From NCBI RefSeq assembly GCF_031954365.1, contig NZ_JAUSVZ010000004.1: a stretch of 64,000 bases of DNA. One strand, 5' to 3'. The position numbers and the translations under genes were made by a program. Shown in pieces: positions 33,264-40,918 of this stretch (position 1 is the first letter of the stretch; each line of letters opens with the position of its first letter). Below the pieces are notes generated by a model that searched no databases, was not told where the DNA came from, and saw only the letters and a list, made by a program, of their open reading frames with translations. The stretch comes from Brevibacillus aydinogluensis (GTDB lineage Bacteria > Bacillota > Bacilli > Brevibacillales > Brevibacillaceae).

Positions 33264-34556
33264 ATGGGTAATCAAGAAACGGTAACCGAAAACACCCGAG
33301 GGAAAGAACAAAAGGAAGAGAAAGCGAACTTGCTTGAATCTACCCAGACGGTGATCAAGGAAGCACTGGAGAAACTAGGTTACCAGGAATCGATGTATGA
33401 ACTCCTGAAGGAGCCGCTGCGCGTGCTGACTGTACGCATCCCTGTCCGCATGGATAACGGGGAGGTAAAGGTGTTTACAGGCTATCGCGCCCAGCACAAC
33501 GACGCAGTTGGACCGACCAAGGGGGGCATTCGTTTCCACCCGGATGTTACAGAGGAAGAAGTTAAAGCGCTTTCTATTTGGATGAGTTTGAAAGCGGGCA
33601 TCGTCGACCTGCCATACGGCGGCGGGAAAGGCGGAATTATCTGCGATCCTCGTGAAATGTCTTTCCGCGAGCTTGAGCGTCTCAGCCGCGGTTACGTACG
33701 TGCGGTCAGCCAAATCGTGGGACCGACGAAAGATATTCCAGCACCAGACGTCTTCACCAACTCTCAAATCATGGCCTGGATGATGGACGAGTACAGCCGC
33801 ATCCGCGAGTTCGACTCGCCGGGATTCATTACGGGCAAGCCGATCGCGCTGGGCGGTTCGCACGGACGCGAAACAGCGACGGCCAAAGGTGTAACCATCT
33901 GCATCCGTGAAGCAGCCAAACGTCGTAACATCGACCTGAAAGGCGCTCGCGTCGTCGTGCAGGGCTTCGGCAACGCCGGCAGCTACCTGTCCAAGTTCAT
34001 GCACGATGCAGGGGCGAAAGTAATCGGCATCTCCGACGCTTACGGCGCCCTGTACGATCCGAACGGATTGGACATCGATTACCTGTTGGACCGCCGCGAC
34101 TCGTTCGGCACGGTTACCAAGTTGTTTACCGATACGATTACAAATAAAGAACTGCTTGAGCTGGATTGCGACATTCTCGTTCCGGCGGCGATCGAAAACC
34201 AGATCACTGCTGCCAACGCTCACAACATCAAGGCGAAAATCGTGGTGGAGGCAGCCAACGGCCCGACCACGCTCGAAGCGACCAAAATTCTCACCGAACG
34301 CGGCATCCTGCTGGTACCTGACGTGCTGGCAAGCGCCGGCGGTGTAACCGTTTCCTACTTCGAATGGGTTCAAAACAACCAGGGTTACTACTGGACCGAA
34401 GAAGAAGTTCAGGAGAAATTGGAAAAAGTAATGGTGAAAGCGTTTGAGAACGTGTACACGCTGGCTCAAACGCGCCGTGTTGACATGCGTCTGGCTGCCT
34501 ACATGGTGGGCGTGCGCAAGATGGCCGAAGCCTCCCGCTTCCGCGGTTGGGTGTAA
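33264..34556 (+). CDS. gudB: NAD-dependent glutamate dehydrogenase
   Basis: The enzyme converts glutamate to 2-oxoglutarate and ammonia, mainly in catabolism. The 430-residue product has the catalytic lysine segment PYGGGKGGI, the substrate site GPTKGGIRFHPDV, and the NAD-binding GFGNAGS of the Rossmann domain. It has a 30-residue charged N-terminal extension before the core. The frame is intact, with no sign of the short in-frame duplication that inactivates gudB in the B. subtilis 168 strain. Codon use is less GC-rich than neighbours, as expected for a highly expressed gene. Confidence 0.93.
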   Translation: MGNQETVTENTRGKEQKEEKANLLESTQTVIKEALEKLGYQESMYELLKEPLRVLTVRIPVRMDNGEVKVFTGYRAQHNDAVGPTKGGIRFHPDVTEEEVKALSIWMSLKAGIVDLPYGGGKGGIICDPREMSFRELERLSRGYVRAVSQIVGPTKDIPAPDVFTNSQIMAWMMDEYSRIREFDSPGFITGKPIALGGSHGRETATAKGVTICIREAAKRRNIDLKGARVVVQGFGNAGSYLSKFMHDAGAKVIGISDAYGALYDPNGLDIDYLLDRRDSFGTVTKLFTDTITNKELLELDCDILVPAAIENQITAANAHNIKAKIVVEAANGPTTLEATKILTERGILLVPDVLASAGGVTVSYFEWVQNNQGYYWTEEEVQEKLEKVMVKAFENVYTLAQTRRVDMRLAAYMVGVRKMAEASRFRGWV

Positions 34557-34586
34557 GAGAATCGGTCAAACGCAAGTGCGAAAAAC

Positions 34587-34620
34587 AAAACCTCCTTGGT
34601 TCGTCCAAGGAGGTTTTTGT
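34587..34620. terminator. Bidirectional terminator between gudB and ansA
   Basis: AAAACCTCCTTGG (34587-34599) and CCAAGGAGGTTTT (34605-34617) form a 13-base-pair stem with a 5-base loop. Both flanks provide T-runs for the convergent genes. Confidence 0.9.
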
Positions 34621-34664
34621 TTTGAGTGAGGGTGTGAGTGCTGACCGCCTGCAGAAGTCAGCAC

Positions 34665-35633
34665 TTACTGCTCGAACAAGCGCTGCAGTTCGCCAAAGTC
34701 GCGGGTCTGCTGCAGCACCACCATCAGCTTGATGCGTGCTTTCTGGCCGTTCAGGCCGTTGGAAAAGACGATGCCCAGCTCTTTCAGCTTGCGGCCGCCT
34801 CCCTCGTAGTCGTACACGTCTTGTACCTGGCCATTGTAACAGCGGGAAACCAGGACGATTGGCACTCCCTTGTCCAGGAGCTTACCCAGCACTGGCACGA
34901 CAGCAGGGGGCAGGTTGCCCAGGCCGAACGCCTCCACCACCAGGCCGTCCACCTGCTGCGTGAAGAGAAAATCCAGCCAGTTTGGGTCCATTCCGGCGAC
35001 CGCTTTTATCAGCGGCACGTTGGCGTTGGCATGTTCGATCGCATAGTGCTCGCGAACCAGGGGAGCATGGTGGTAGTTGACGCTTTTTTTGGAAATGGTG
35101 CCAATCGGGCCGTACGCCGGCGACTGGAACGTGGCCACGTTGCTGGTATGCGTTTTGGTCACGTGGCGGGCAGCGTGGATTTCGTCGTTAAACACGACCA
35201 GAACACCCTTGTCGCGGCTTTGCGGATCAGCTGCCACACGTACAGAGGAAATCAGGTTGACCGGGCCGTCTGCGCCCAATTCGTTGCTGCTTCGCATGGC
35301 GCCGGTCAGCACGACGGGCACCGTCACCGGCAGGGTGATGTCGAGGAAGTAGGCCGTTTCTTCCAACGTGTCAGTGCCGTGCGTCACGACTACGCCGTCG
35401 TAGCCGTGCTGGTCCAGTTCCTGTTGGATAAAGAGACGCAGGTCGTTCATTACGGCAGGAGTGATGTGGGGGCTTGGCAGATTCAAAAAGTTGACCATCG
35501 TTACATCCGCATACCGCTGCAAAAAGGGCAGATTTTTTACCACAGCCTGATCGTCCAGCGGTTTGACACCCTCGGATGCGTCGACAGACATGGCGATGGT
35601 ACCGCCTGTATTGATCACCAGAATTTTTTTCAT
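34665..35633 (-). CDS. ansA: L-asparaginase, type I
   Basis: Asparaginase hydrolyses asparagine to aspartate and ammonia. The 322-residue protein has the first active-site motif NTGGTIAM at residues 8-15 and the second, VVTHGTDTLEETAYF, near residue 90, with the catalytic Thr, Thr-Asp pair and a following conserved Lys region. It has no signal peptide, so it is the cytoplasmic type I enzyme. The start MKKILVIN is preferred, with CAGGAGAG upstream. In B. subtilis an ansA-type gene also lies near ypdA-prsW. Confidence 0.92.
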   Translation of the reverse strand: MKKILVINTGGTIAMSVDASEGVKPLDDQAVVKNLPFLQRYADVTMVNFLNLPSPHITPAVMNDLRLFIQQELDQHGYDGVVVTHGTDTLEETAYFLDITLPVTVPVVLTGAMRSSNELGADGPVNLISSVRVAADPQSRDKGVLVVFNDEIHAARHVTKTHTSNVATFQSPAYGPIGTISKKSVNYHHAPLVREHYAIEHANANVPLIKAVAGMDPNWLDFLFTQQVDGLVVEAFGLGNLPPAVVPVLGKLLDKGVPIVLVSRCYNGQVQDVYDYEGGGRKLKELGIVFSNGLNGQKARIKLMVVLQQTRDFGELQRLFEQ

Positions 35634-35719
35634 GTGCCGTCTCTCCTGTAGCGGGGTTTCAATCAAGACGTATTCATGGTACGATGAGTGATAGTCTTGT
35701 GTAAAGGAGCAATACGCAG

Positions 35720-36394
35720 ATGATTGCTGTCATCGGAGCGGCGATTGCCCCCGGTATTGCCATTCTAAGCTATTTTTACCTGCGCGACAATCTTCAGCCG
35801 GAGCCCATCTCGATGGTCATCCGGACATTTATTTTTGGCGTTTTGCTCGTCTTTCCGGTGATGGTGCTGCAGTACATCATGCAGACCGAGTGGAACTGGC
35901 GGAGCGAATTCGTCGCCGACGTGGTACAGTCCGCGGTGGTGGAAGAGTTTTTCAAATGGATGGTCGTTTATTTTACCGCATACAAGCATGTGGAGTTCGA
36001 TGAGCCGTACGATGGCATTGTGTACGCGGTGGCGGTCTCACTGGGTTTTGCTACGCTGGAAAACTTGTTCTATCTGCTCATCAACGGGCTGGATATCGCG
36101 TTTTGGCGTGCGTTGTTGCCTGTGTCGAGCCATGCGCTCTTTGCCGTCTGGATGGGGTATTATCTCGGCCGGGCGAAATTTTCCGGCACAGCGCGAAAAG
36201 AGGCCGGATACCTGTGGATCTCGGTGGGGCTGCCGATCGGCCTGCACGCGGTCTACAACGCCATATTTCTTGCAACCCAACACTGGCTTGTGCTCATCGT
36301 GCCGTTCATGGCCGTCCTCTGGTGGCAGGGGCTGAAAAAAGTGCAGCGCGCGCACGATTTTGGTTCTAAAACGCTTACCTCCCGTCCACACTAG
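35720..36394 (+). CDS. prsW: Intramembrane protease PrsW
   Basis: PrsW makes the first cut in anti-sigma factor RsiW in B. subtilis and so triggers the sigma-W envelope-stress response. The 224-residue membrane protein has about seven hydrophobic segments and the diagnostic EEFFKW motif (near residue 74). Further conserved parts are FATLENLFYL and the histidines in VSSHALFAVWMGYYLG and GLHAVYN. ATG 35720 has AAAGGAG upstream. The neighbouring small gene starts 21 bases after the stop and is probably cotranscribed. Confidence 0.9.
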   Translation: MIAVIGAAIAPGIAILSYFYLRDNLQPEPISMVIRTFIFGVLLVFPVMVLQYIMQTEWNWRSEFVADVVQSAVVEEFFKWMVVYFTAYKHVEFDEPYDGIVYAVAVSLGFATLENLFYLLINGLDIAFWRALLPVSSHALFAVWMGYYLGRAKFSGTARKEAGYLWISVGLPIGLHAVYNAIFLATQHWLVLIVPFMAVLWWQGLKKVQRAHDFGSKTLTSRPH

Positions 36395-36415
36395 GACGTA
36401 AGGAGGAGGGTCATC

Positions 36416-36577
36416 GTGCCAAAAAGCCAACGAGCAAAAGTGACGATTCGCTGCAACGTATGTGGAGAAACTTTCACCCTTCGCGGCCGCAGGGAACCCG
36501 GCGGCAGTGTGGACACCGGCTTTAAGCAGTGTCTGTGCGACAACGACAAGCATTTCAGCATTCAGGAAGAACCCTGA
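36416..36577 (+). CDS. Small cysteine-rich (zinc-ribbon-like) protein
   Basis: A 53-residue ORF begins with GTG 36416 behind AAGGAGGAGG (a very strong ribosome site) and ends with TGA at 36575. The product has a CNVCGETFTLRG segment (Cys-x2-Cys) and a later Cys-Leu-Cys followed by DNDKHF. The four cysteines, with a nearby His, could bind zinc. No family name is known to me. It sits between prsW and a terminator, so it would be cotranscribed with prsW. It is real by ribosome site and cysteine pattern, but no function is assigned. Confidence 0.75.
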   Translation: MPKSQRAKVTIRCNVCGETFTLRGRREPGGSVDTGFKQCLCDNDKHFSIQEEP

Positions 36578-36654
36578 ACCCCCTGCGTGCGGCAGCAGCC
36601 AGGGGCGAACATATGGAATGGCGGCGGGGGGATAGCCCTGCCGCAAGCAGCGGG

Positions 36655-36678
36655 ACCGGCAAGCGCCGGTTCTTTTTT
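36655..36678 (+). terminator. Terminator after prsW and the small cysteine-rich gene
   Basis: ACCGGC (36655-36660) and GCCGGT (36665-36670) with loop AAGC, followed by TCTTTTTTT. Confidence 0.75.
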
Positions 36679-36713
36679 TGTCGGTAACACGCTTCGCCCT
36701 TTCCATACGCATA

Positions 36714-36744
36714 TGAATAATCCGCTCTCGCTCCACCAACACTA
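36714..36744 (+). promoter_or_regulatory. Possible sigma-G promoter of the ypeB region
   Basis: TGAATA at 36714-36719 is a full match to the sigma-G -35 box. AACACTA at 36738-36744 matches CATACTA at 5 of 7 positions, with an 18-base spacer. sleB-ypeB is under sigma-G in B. subtilis, so a forespore promoter here is expected. Confidence 0.5.
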
Positions 36745-36782
36745 TGCAAAGATTTCATTACGTGCCAAGGGGGATGTAAACC

Positions 36783-36974
36783 GTGCGAACCAAGCTGACT
36801 GCCACAAGGCCTGTATCGGCGGCCAGGGGCGGTTTTCCTTGGAAGGCCGGCGGGACCGAAGCGGACAGCGCCCTGGCAGCAAAGGAAGCAACGTGCCGCA
36901 GGTTAAACGGTTCGACTGGCACAGTGATGACCGCCAGCAATGCGGCTGGAATTGGTGAAGGGAGGATTGGATAA
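36783..36974 (+). CDS. Candidate short ORF coupled to ypeB
   Basis: GTG 36783 has AAGGGGG nine bases upstream and opens a 63-codon frame ending in TAA at 36974, two bases before the ypeB ATG. The 63-residue product is rich in Ala, Gly and Thr, with one cysteine and no recognisable domain or signal peptide. It occupies the place where sleB (cortex lytic enzyme) stands in Bacillus, yet is far too short and shows no hydrolase sequence. It may be a real small gene, a translational leader for ypeB or a chance frame. Confidence 0.4.
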   Translation: MRTKLTATRPVSAARGGFPWKAGGTEADSALAAKEATCRRLNGSTGTVMTASNAAGIGEGRIG

Positions 36975-36976
36975 AA

Positions 36977-38341
36977 ATGGGATACGGAACGGTTGCGCGC
37001 GTCCTCTTTCCCGTCGCCTTGGTTGCGCTTGTCGGTGTCGGGGTGTGGGGCTATCAGGAGCACAACGAAAAAAACTCCATTTTGATCAAGGCGGAAAACC
37101 AGTATCAGCGTGCCTTTCACGATTTGAACTACCACATCGACAACTTGCATGACGAATTGGGTAAATCGCTGGTTATCAACACGCGCAGGCAGATGACCCC
37201 CTGCCTCACCAATGTCTGGCGGCTTGCCAACGAGGCCCGGTCGGAGGTCGGTCAACTGCCGCTGACCTTGATGCCGTTCAACAACACGGAAGAGTTTTTG
37301 TCCCGCGTCGCTGACTTTTCATACCGGGTAGCGGTGCGCGATCTGGACAAGGAGCCGCTGACAGCAAAGGAGTACCAGACGCTGAAAGAGCTGCACAAAC
37401 ACTCCAAAAACATCCAGAACCAGTTGCGCAACGTGCAGGCCAACGTGTTTGCCAAACAACTGCGCTGGATGGACGTGGAGACGGCGTTGGCCTCGGACGA
37501 CAAAAAATCGGACAACACGATTATTGACGGGTTCCGCACGATTGAAAAAAACATGTCGAAAAACCCCGAGATCGACTGGGGCGTCGGCATTCGGAGCCTG
37601 GAAACAAAAAAACTGAAGCGGATCAAAGGTATCGATGGCAAACCGATTGACAAGGAAGAGGCGAAGCGGATCGCGCTGGCATTCACAGGATTGAATCCCG
37701 CGGAAGCGACGGTTGAAGTGGACGATAACGGCAAGGCCGAAGGGTACACCGCCTACAGCGTCCGGATAACCTCCAAGAAAGCGGGCGCCCCGATCAACCT
37801 GGATGTGACCAAACGGAGCGGAAAAGTTGTCTGGATGATGAACGAACGGGAAGTCGGCGAAGAACGCATCAGTCTGGACGAAGCGGAGGAAAGCGCGCGC
37901 AAGTTTTTGCGGGATCACGGGTTCGGCAACATGGTGGTGTCGGAAAGCGACACCTATGACAGAATCGGCATCTTTACCTTCGTGCCGGAGCAAAACGGGG
38001 TGCGCCTCAACCCCGATGCCGTCACGGTCAAAACGGCGCTGGACAACGGCTCCGTCATCGCATTCAATGCGGCCGAATACCTGTTCAATCACAAGCCGCG
38101 CAAGCTGCCCAAGCCGCGCGTGACCAAGGAACAGGCAAGAGCCAGGGTGAATCCCGCCGTCAATGTGAAAAGTCAGCGTTTGGCCTTGATCGAGAGCAAG
38201 GACGACGGCCGGGACGTGCTGTGCTGGGAAATCACCGGGACGTATGAGGACAGCACCTACACGGTTTACATCAACGCCTTGACCGGAGATGAGGAAGACA
38301 TCATCAAAATGGACACCGGTGCAGAGGGAGAGGCGGGATAA
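36977..38341 (+). CDS. ypeB: Germination protein YpeB
   Basis: YpeB is a spore protein required to place and stabilise the cortex-lytic enzyme SleB and to hold it inactive until germination. The 454-residue product has an N-terminal membrane anchor (about 7-25), a helical N-terminal domain and C-terminal PepSY-like repeats (about 215-450). ATG 36977 has GGGAGGATT upstream. The usual neighbour sleB is not in this window, which is unusual because SleB and YpeB depend on each other. Forespore expression is suggested by the upstream promoter. Confidence 0.92.
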   Translation: MGYGTVARVLFPVALVALVGVGVWGYQEHNEKNSILIKAENQYQRAFHDLNYHIDNLHDELGKSLVINTRRQMTPCLTNVWRLANEARSEVGQLPLTLMPFNNTEEFLSRVADFSYRVAVRDLDKEPLTAKEYQTLKELHKHSKNIQNQLRNVQANVFAKQLRWMDVETALASDDKKSDNTIIDGFRTIEKNMSKNPEIDWGVGIRSLETKKLKRIKGIDGKPIDKEEAKRIALAFTGLNPAEATVEVDDNGKAEGYTAYSVRITSKKAGAPINLDVTKRSGKVVWMMNEREVGEERISLDEAEESARKFLRDHGFGNMVVSESDTYDRIGIFTFVPEQNGVRLNPDAVTVKTALDNGSVIAFNAAEYLFNHKPRKLPKPRVTKEQARARVNPAVNVKSQRLALIESKDDGRDVLCWEITGTYEDSTYTVYINALTGDEEDIIKMDTGAEGEAG

Positions 38342-38357
38342 ATCCTCTGCCCCATCG

Positions 38358-38396
38358 AAATAGGGAAAGACGGGGGATGTCCGGCTTTCCCTATTT
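38358..38396 (+). terminator. Probable terminator of ypeB
   Basis: AAATAGGGAAAG (38358-38369) and CTTTCCCTATTT (38385-38396) form a 12-base-pair stem with a 15-base loop. The T-run is short. It overlaps the -35 region of the next promoter. Confidence 0.6.
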
Positions 38397-38424
38397 GCCG
38401 TTTCCAAAGAAAACAGGTTATAAT
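38395..38424 (+). promoter_or_regulatory. Sigma-A promoter of the PilZ gene
   Basis: TTGCCG at 38395-38400 and a perfect TATAAT at 38419-38424 with an 18-base spacer, 36 bases before the start codon. Confidence 0.55.
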
Positions 38425-38459
38425 AAACAGGTGAGGAGAAAAGGGGGAACATTCCGTAC

Positions 38460-39143
38460 ATGAAGCTGCCACGAATTGGACAAACACTCCGACTGAGCCT
38501 TGTCCACGCTTCCGAAGAGCGAAACGGCCAGACGTTCAAGACCCGGGTCGCCGATCTGACGGAGGAACACATCGTCATCGAGCTTCCAATCAGTGAGGCA
38601 ACGGGCAGAACCGGCCCCTTTCCTGTAGGGACCGAATGCAACGTGTGGTACATAGGCGATGACGGCTCCCGCTATGAGTTCCGCACTGTCATCAACGGCA
38701 GGCAAAGCGAAAACATTCCCGTCCTGTTGATCAGGAAGCCGGAAAAAACCGCGGTGAAACGAACACAGCGGCGCAGTTACCTGCGCATCAACACGGCGGT
38801 GGAAATTGCCGTCAAAACGACAGACCCTGTTCGGCGCTATCATTTCCTTACGCGGACGATTAATCTGAGCGGGGGCGGCATCTCGTTTACGTGCGAAGCA
38901 TCCTATCGGCTGCAGGTAAAAGATCGGCTGCAGGTGTGGATGGCACTGCCCGGAAAAAACGGACAAGTACAGCACGCTTATGGCGTGGTGGAAATCGTCC
39001 GCTGCAATCCCGCGGAGGAAAAGGGTCTGCATCAGTGGATCTCCGGAAAGTTTGTGCAGATCAGCGAAGCGGACCGGGCGAAAATTGTCCGCGCCTGTTA
39101 CGAACGGCAGCTTGATTGGCGGAAAAAAGGTGTACTCGATTGA
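38460..39143 (+). CDS. ypfA: PilZ-domain cyclic-di-GMP receptor
   Basis: The 227-residue protein resembles B. subtilis YpfA (DgrA), which binds cyclic-di-GMP and slows flagellar motility. It has an N-terminal YcgR-like domain (about 5-95) and a C-terminal PilZ domain (about 100-215). The nucleotide-binding signatures are RRSYLR (near 104-109) and NLSGGGI (near 140). No diguanylate cyclase lies nearby. The place before ypfB-cmk is as in B. subtilis. ATG 38460 has AAGGGGG upstream. Confidence 0.9.
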   Translation: MKLPRIGQTLRLSLVHASEERNGQTFKTRVADLTEEHIVIELPISEATGRTGPFPVGTECNVWYIGDDGSRYEFRTVINGRQSENIPVLLIRKPEKTAVKRTQRRSYLRINTAVEIAVKTTDPVRRYHFLTRTINLSGGGISFTCEASYRLQVKDRLQVWMALPGKNGQVQHAYGVVEIVRCNPAEEKGLHQWISGKFVQISEADRAKIVRACYERQLDWRKKGVLD

Positions 39144-39169
39144 TGGCAACGAGAGAAGGATGATCCCCG

Positions 39170-39352
39170 ATGGCCAACGACTTCGACTCGCGTTATTGCC
39201 GATTCTCGCGGCGCGTGGAAAAGGGAATCATGGCGCTGATCGTCATCAGCGTTATCATGCTGGCGTGCGGGGAATTGCTGATCGAGTTCGAACCGGTTCG
39301 CGCCTTTTTCGTGGAGACCCATTGGCTGGAGGGGGTGCCCGGACGCCCCTAA
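39170..39352 (+). CDS. ypfB: Small membrane protein, YpfB-like
   Basis: A 60-residue product with a charged N terminus (DFDSRYCRFSRRVEKG) and one hydrophobic segment at about 20-38, then a short tail. The place between the PilZ gene and cmk, and the size, match B. subtilis YpfB (DUF5359 type). Function unknown. AGAGAAGGATG lies upstream of the ATG at 39170. Confidence 0.75.
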   Translation: MANDFDSRYCRFSRRVEKGIMALIVISVIMLACGELLIEFEPVRAFFVETHWLEGVPGRP

Positions 39353-39356
39353 AGGT

Positions 39357-39385
39357 TTGCGCGTGCTTCCATACTATGGTACTAT
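39357..39385 (+). promoter_or_regulatory. Possible sigma-A promoter of cmk
   Basis: TTGCGC at 39357-39362 and TACTAT at 39380-39385 are 17 bases apart, in the 145-base gap before cmk. Confidence 0.4.
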
Positions 39386-39497
39386 TAAAGATAACATAGA
39401 GTGGCGACGACGCGAATGGGGCTTCGACAGAAGCTTTTCTTGTTTCTATTTTTCTACATTTCTTCCAGGACTTTCATACATAGCAGGTGAGAACAAA

Positions 39498-40169
39498 ATG
39501 AACATTGCAATCGACGGTCCGGCCGGGGCGGGGAAAAGCACCGTTGCTCAACAGGTGGCAAAACGGCTGGCGTACTTGTATATCGACACGGGCTCGATGT
39601 ACAGGGCGCTGGCGTGGGCAGTGCTGAACAACCGCATTCCGATCGACGACGAAGCAGCGGTATCCGAACTGCTGCGGTCAAGCGACATCCGGCTCGAACG
39701 GGAACGCGACAGCCAGCGCGTATTCTGGAACGGCCAGGACATCACCGACCAGATCCGCACGCCCGAAGTGAGCCAGTACGCGTCCATCGTCGCCAGCTAC
39801 CCGTCCGTACGTGAGCAGATGCTGGTGCTGCAGCGTCAAATGGCAGCAGGCGGCAACGTCGTCATGGACGGGAGGGACATCGGCACCCACGTGCTGCCGG
39901 ATGCCGATGTAAAAATTTTCCTGACTGCTTCTACCCGGGAACGTGCCGAGCGGCGGTTGAAAGAACTGCTGGCGAAGGGGCTCCAAACCGATCTGGCTAC
40001 GCTGGAAGCGGAGATCGCCGAACGGGACAAGCGGGATATGGAGCGGGAAGCGGCTCCCCTGCGCCAGGCGGCGGACGCTGTGCTGGTGGACACGACAGGG
40101 ATGACGATCGAACAGGTCGTGGAGCAAATCTTGAAAATTTGCGAACGGTCGGGTGAGTCGATACAGTGA
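39498..40169 (+). CDS. cmk: Cytidylate kinase
   Basis: Cmk phosphorylates CMP and dCMP with ATP. The 223-residue product has the P-loop GPAGAGKST at residues 7-15, the substrate segment YIDTGSMYRALAW, and MDGRDIGTHVLPDADVKIFLTAS with the conserved Arg-Asp. The start is ATG 39498 with AGGTGAG upstream. Its stop overlaps the plsC GTG, so the two are coupled. The order cmk-plsC-rpsA-like is that of B. subtilis cmk-ypfD. Confidence 0.94.
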   Translation: MNIAIDGPAGAGKSTVAQQVAKRLAYLYIDTGSMYRALAWAVLNNRIPIDDEAAVSELLRSSDIRLERERDSQRVFWNGQDITDQIRTPEVSQYASIVASYPSVREQMLVLQRQMAAGGNVVMDGRDIGTHVLPDADVKIFLTASTRERAERRLKELLAKGLQTDLATLEAEIAERDKRDMEREAAPLRQAADAVLVDTTGMTIEQVVEQILKICERSGESIQ

Positions 40170-40762
40170 GGACGTATCGTTTTTTTCACAGCCTGTTCCG
40201 CGCCTTATTTTCCATCATCTTTCGTTGGCAAGTAATCGGCGCTGAACATATACCTAAGAAAGGCCCTGTTATTCTCTGTGCCAATCACATCTCGCTGTGG
40301 GACCCGCCCCTTTTGGGTGCGGGAATTGACCGACCGGTGCACTTTATGGCAAAAGAGGAGCTGTTCCGCATACCGATCCTCTCCTACTTCATCACCAAGT
40401 TTGGCGCTTTTCCCGTCAAGCGGGGGGCTGGCGACCGCGCTGCCATCCGCACCGCCCTCAAGCTGCTGGAAGATGGAAAAATCTTTGGAATTTTTCCGGA
40501 AGGGACCCGCAGCAAAACGGGGAAACTGGGACCGGGCATGCCAGGAGCGGCCATGTTTGCCCTGAAATCGGAGGCCGTGGTCATACCGGTGGCGATTATC
40601 GGCAACTACAAATGGTTCCGCCCGATCAAAATCGTGTACGGCCCGCCCATCGACCTGTCCGCGCAGCGTGCAGCAAAACCGGGGTCCGATACCCTCAAGG
40701 AGACTACCGACCTGATCATGTCGCATATTCAGTCACTGCTCGATCAGCACCGTTCATCGTGA
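40166..40762 (+). CDS. plsC: 1-acyl-glycerol-3-phosphate acyltransferase
   Basis: PlsC adds the second acyl chain to lysophosphatidic acid at the membrane. The 198-residue protein has the catalytic NHISLWD (HxxxxD, near residue 40) and FPEGTRS (near 110) motifs, with an N-terminal hydrophobic segment. GTG 40166 overlaps the cmk stop by 4 bases. In many Firmicutes a plsC-like gene lies between cmk and the S1-domain gene, as here. Confidence 0.92.
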   Translation: MRTYRFFHSLFRALFSIIFRWQVIGAEHIPKKGPVILCANHISLWDPPLLGAGIDRPVHFMAKEELFRIPILSYFITKFGAFPVKRGAGDRAAIRTALKLLEDGKIFGIFPEGTRSKTGKLGPGMPGAAMFALKSEAVVIPVAIIGNYKWFRPIKIVYGPPIDLSAQRAAKPGSDTLKETTDLIMSHIQSLLDQHRSS

Positions 40763-40918
40763 GTCGGTATAGAAATAACAAAGGGTAGAATACTAAATCT
40801 GCTGGAACTTCTTGGCTTGTCAACTAACTGCTAGCCTACCGGCGGTAGTTAAAAATATACTGCTCCCGCTTCTTTTTAGACAGCATGGGACTGGATGGTA
40901 TTTAAGGAGGTTTTATTC

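Noticed and set aside
36587..36958. 123-residue frame between the small cysteine-rich gene and ypeB
   Set aside because: It reads through the terminator and the promoter, has no ribosome site and looks random; the 63-codon frame in another phase is better placed.
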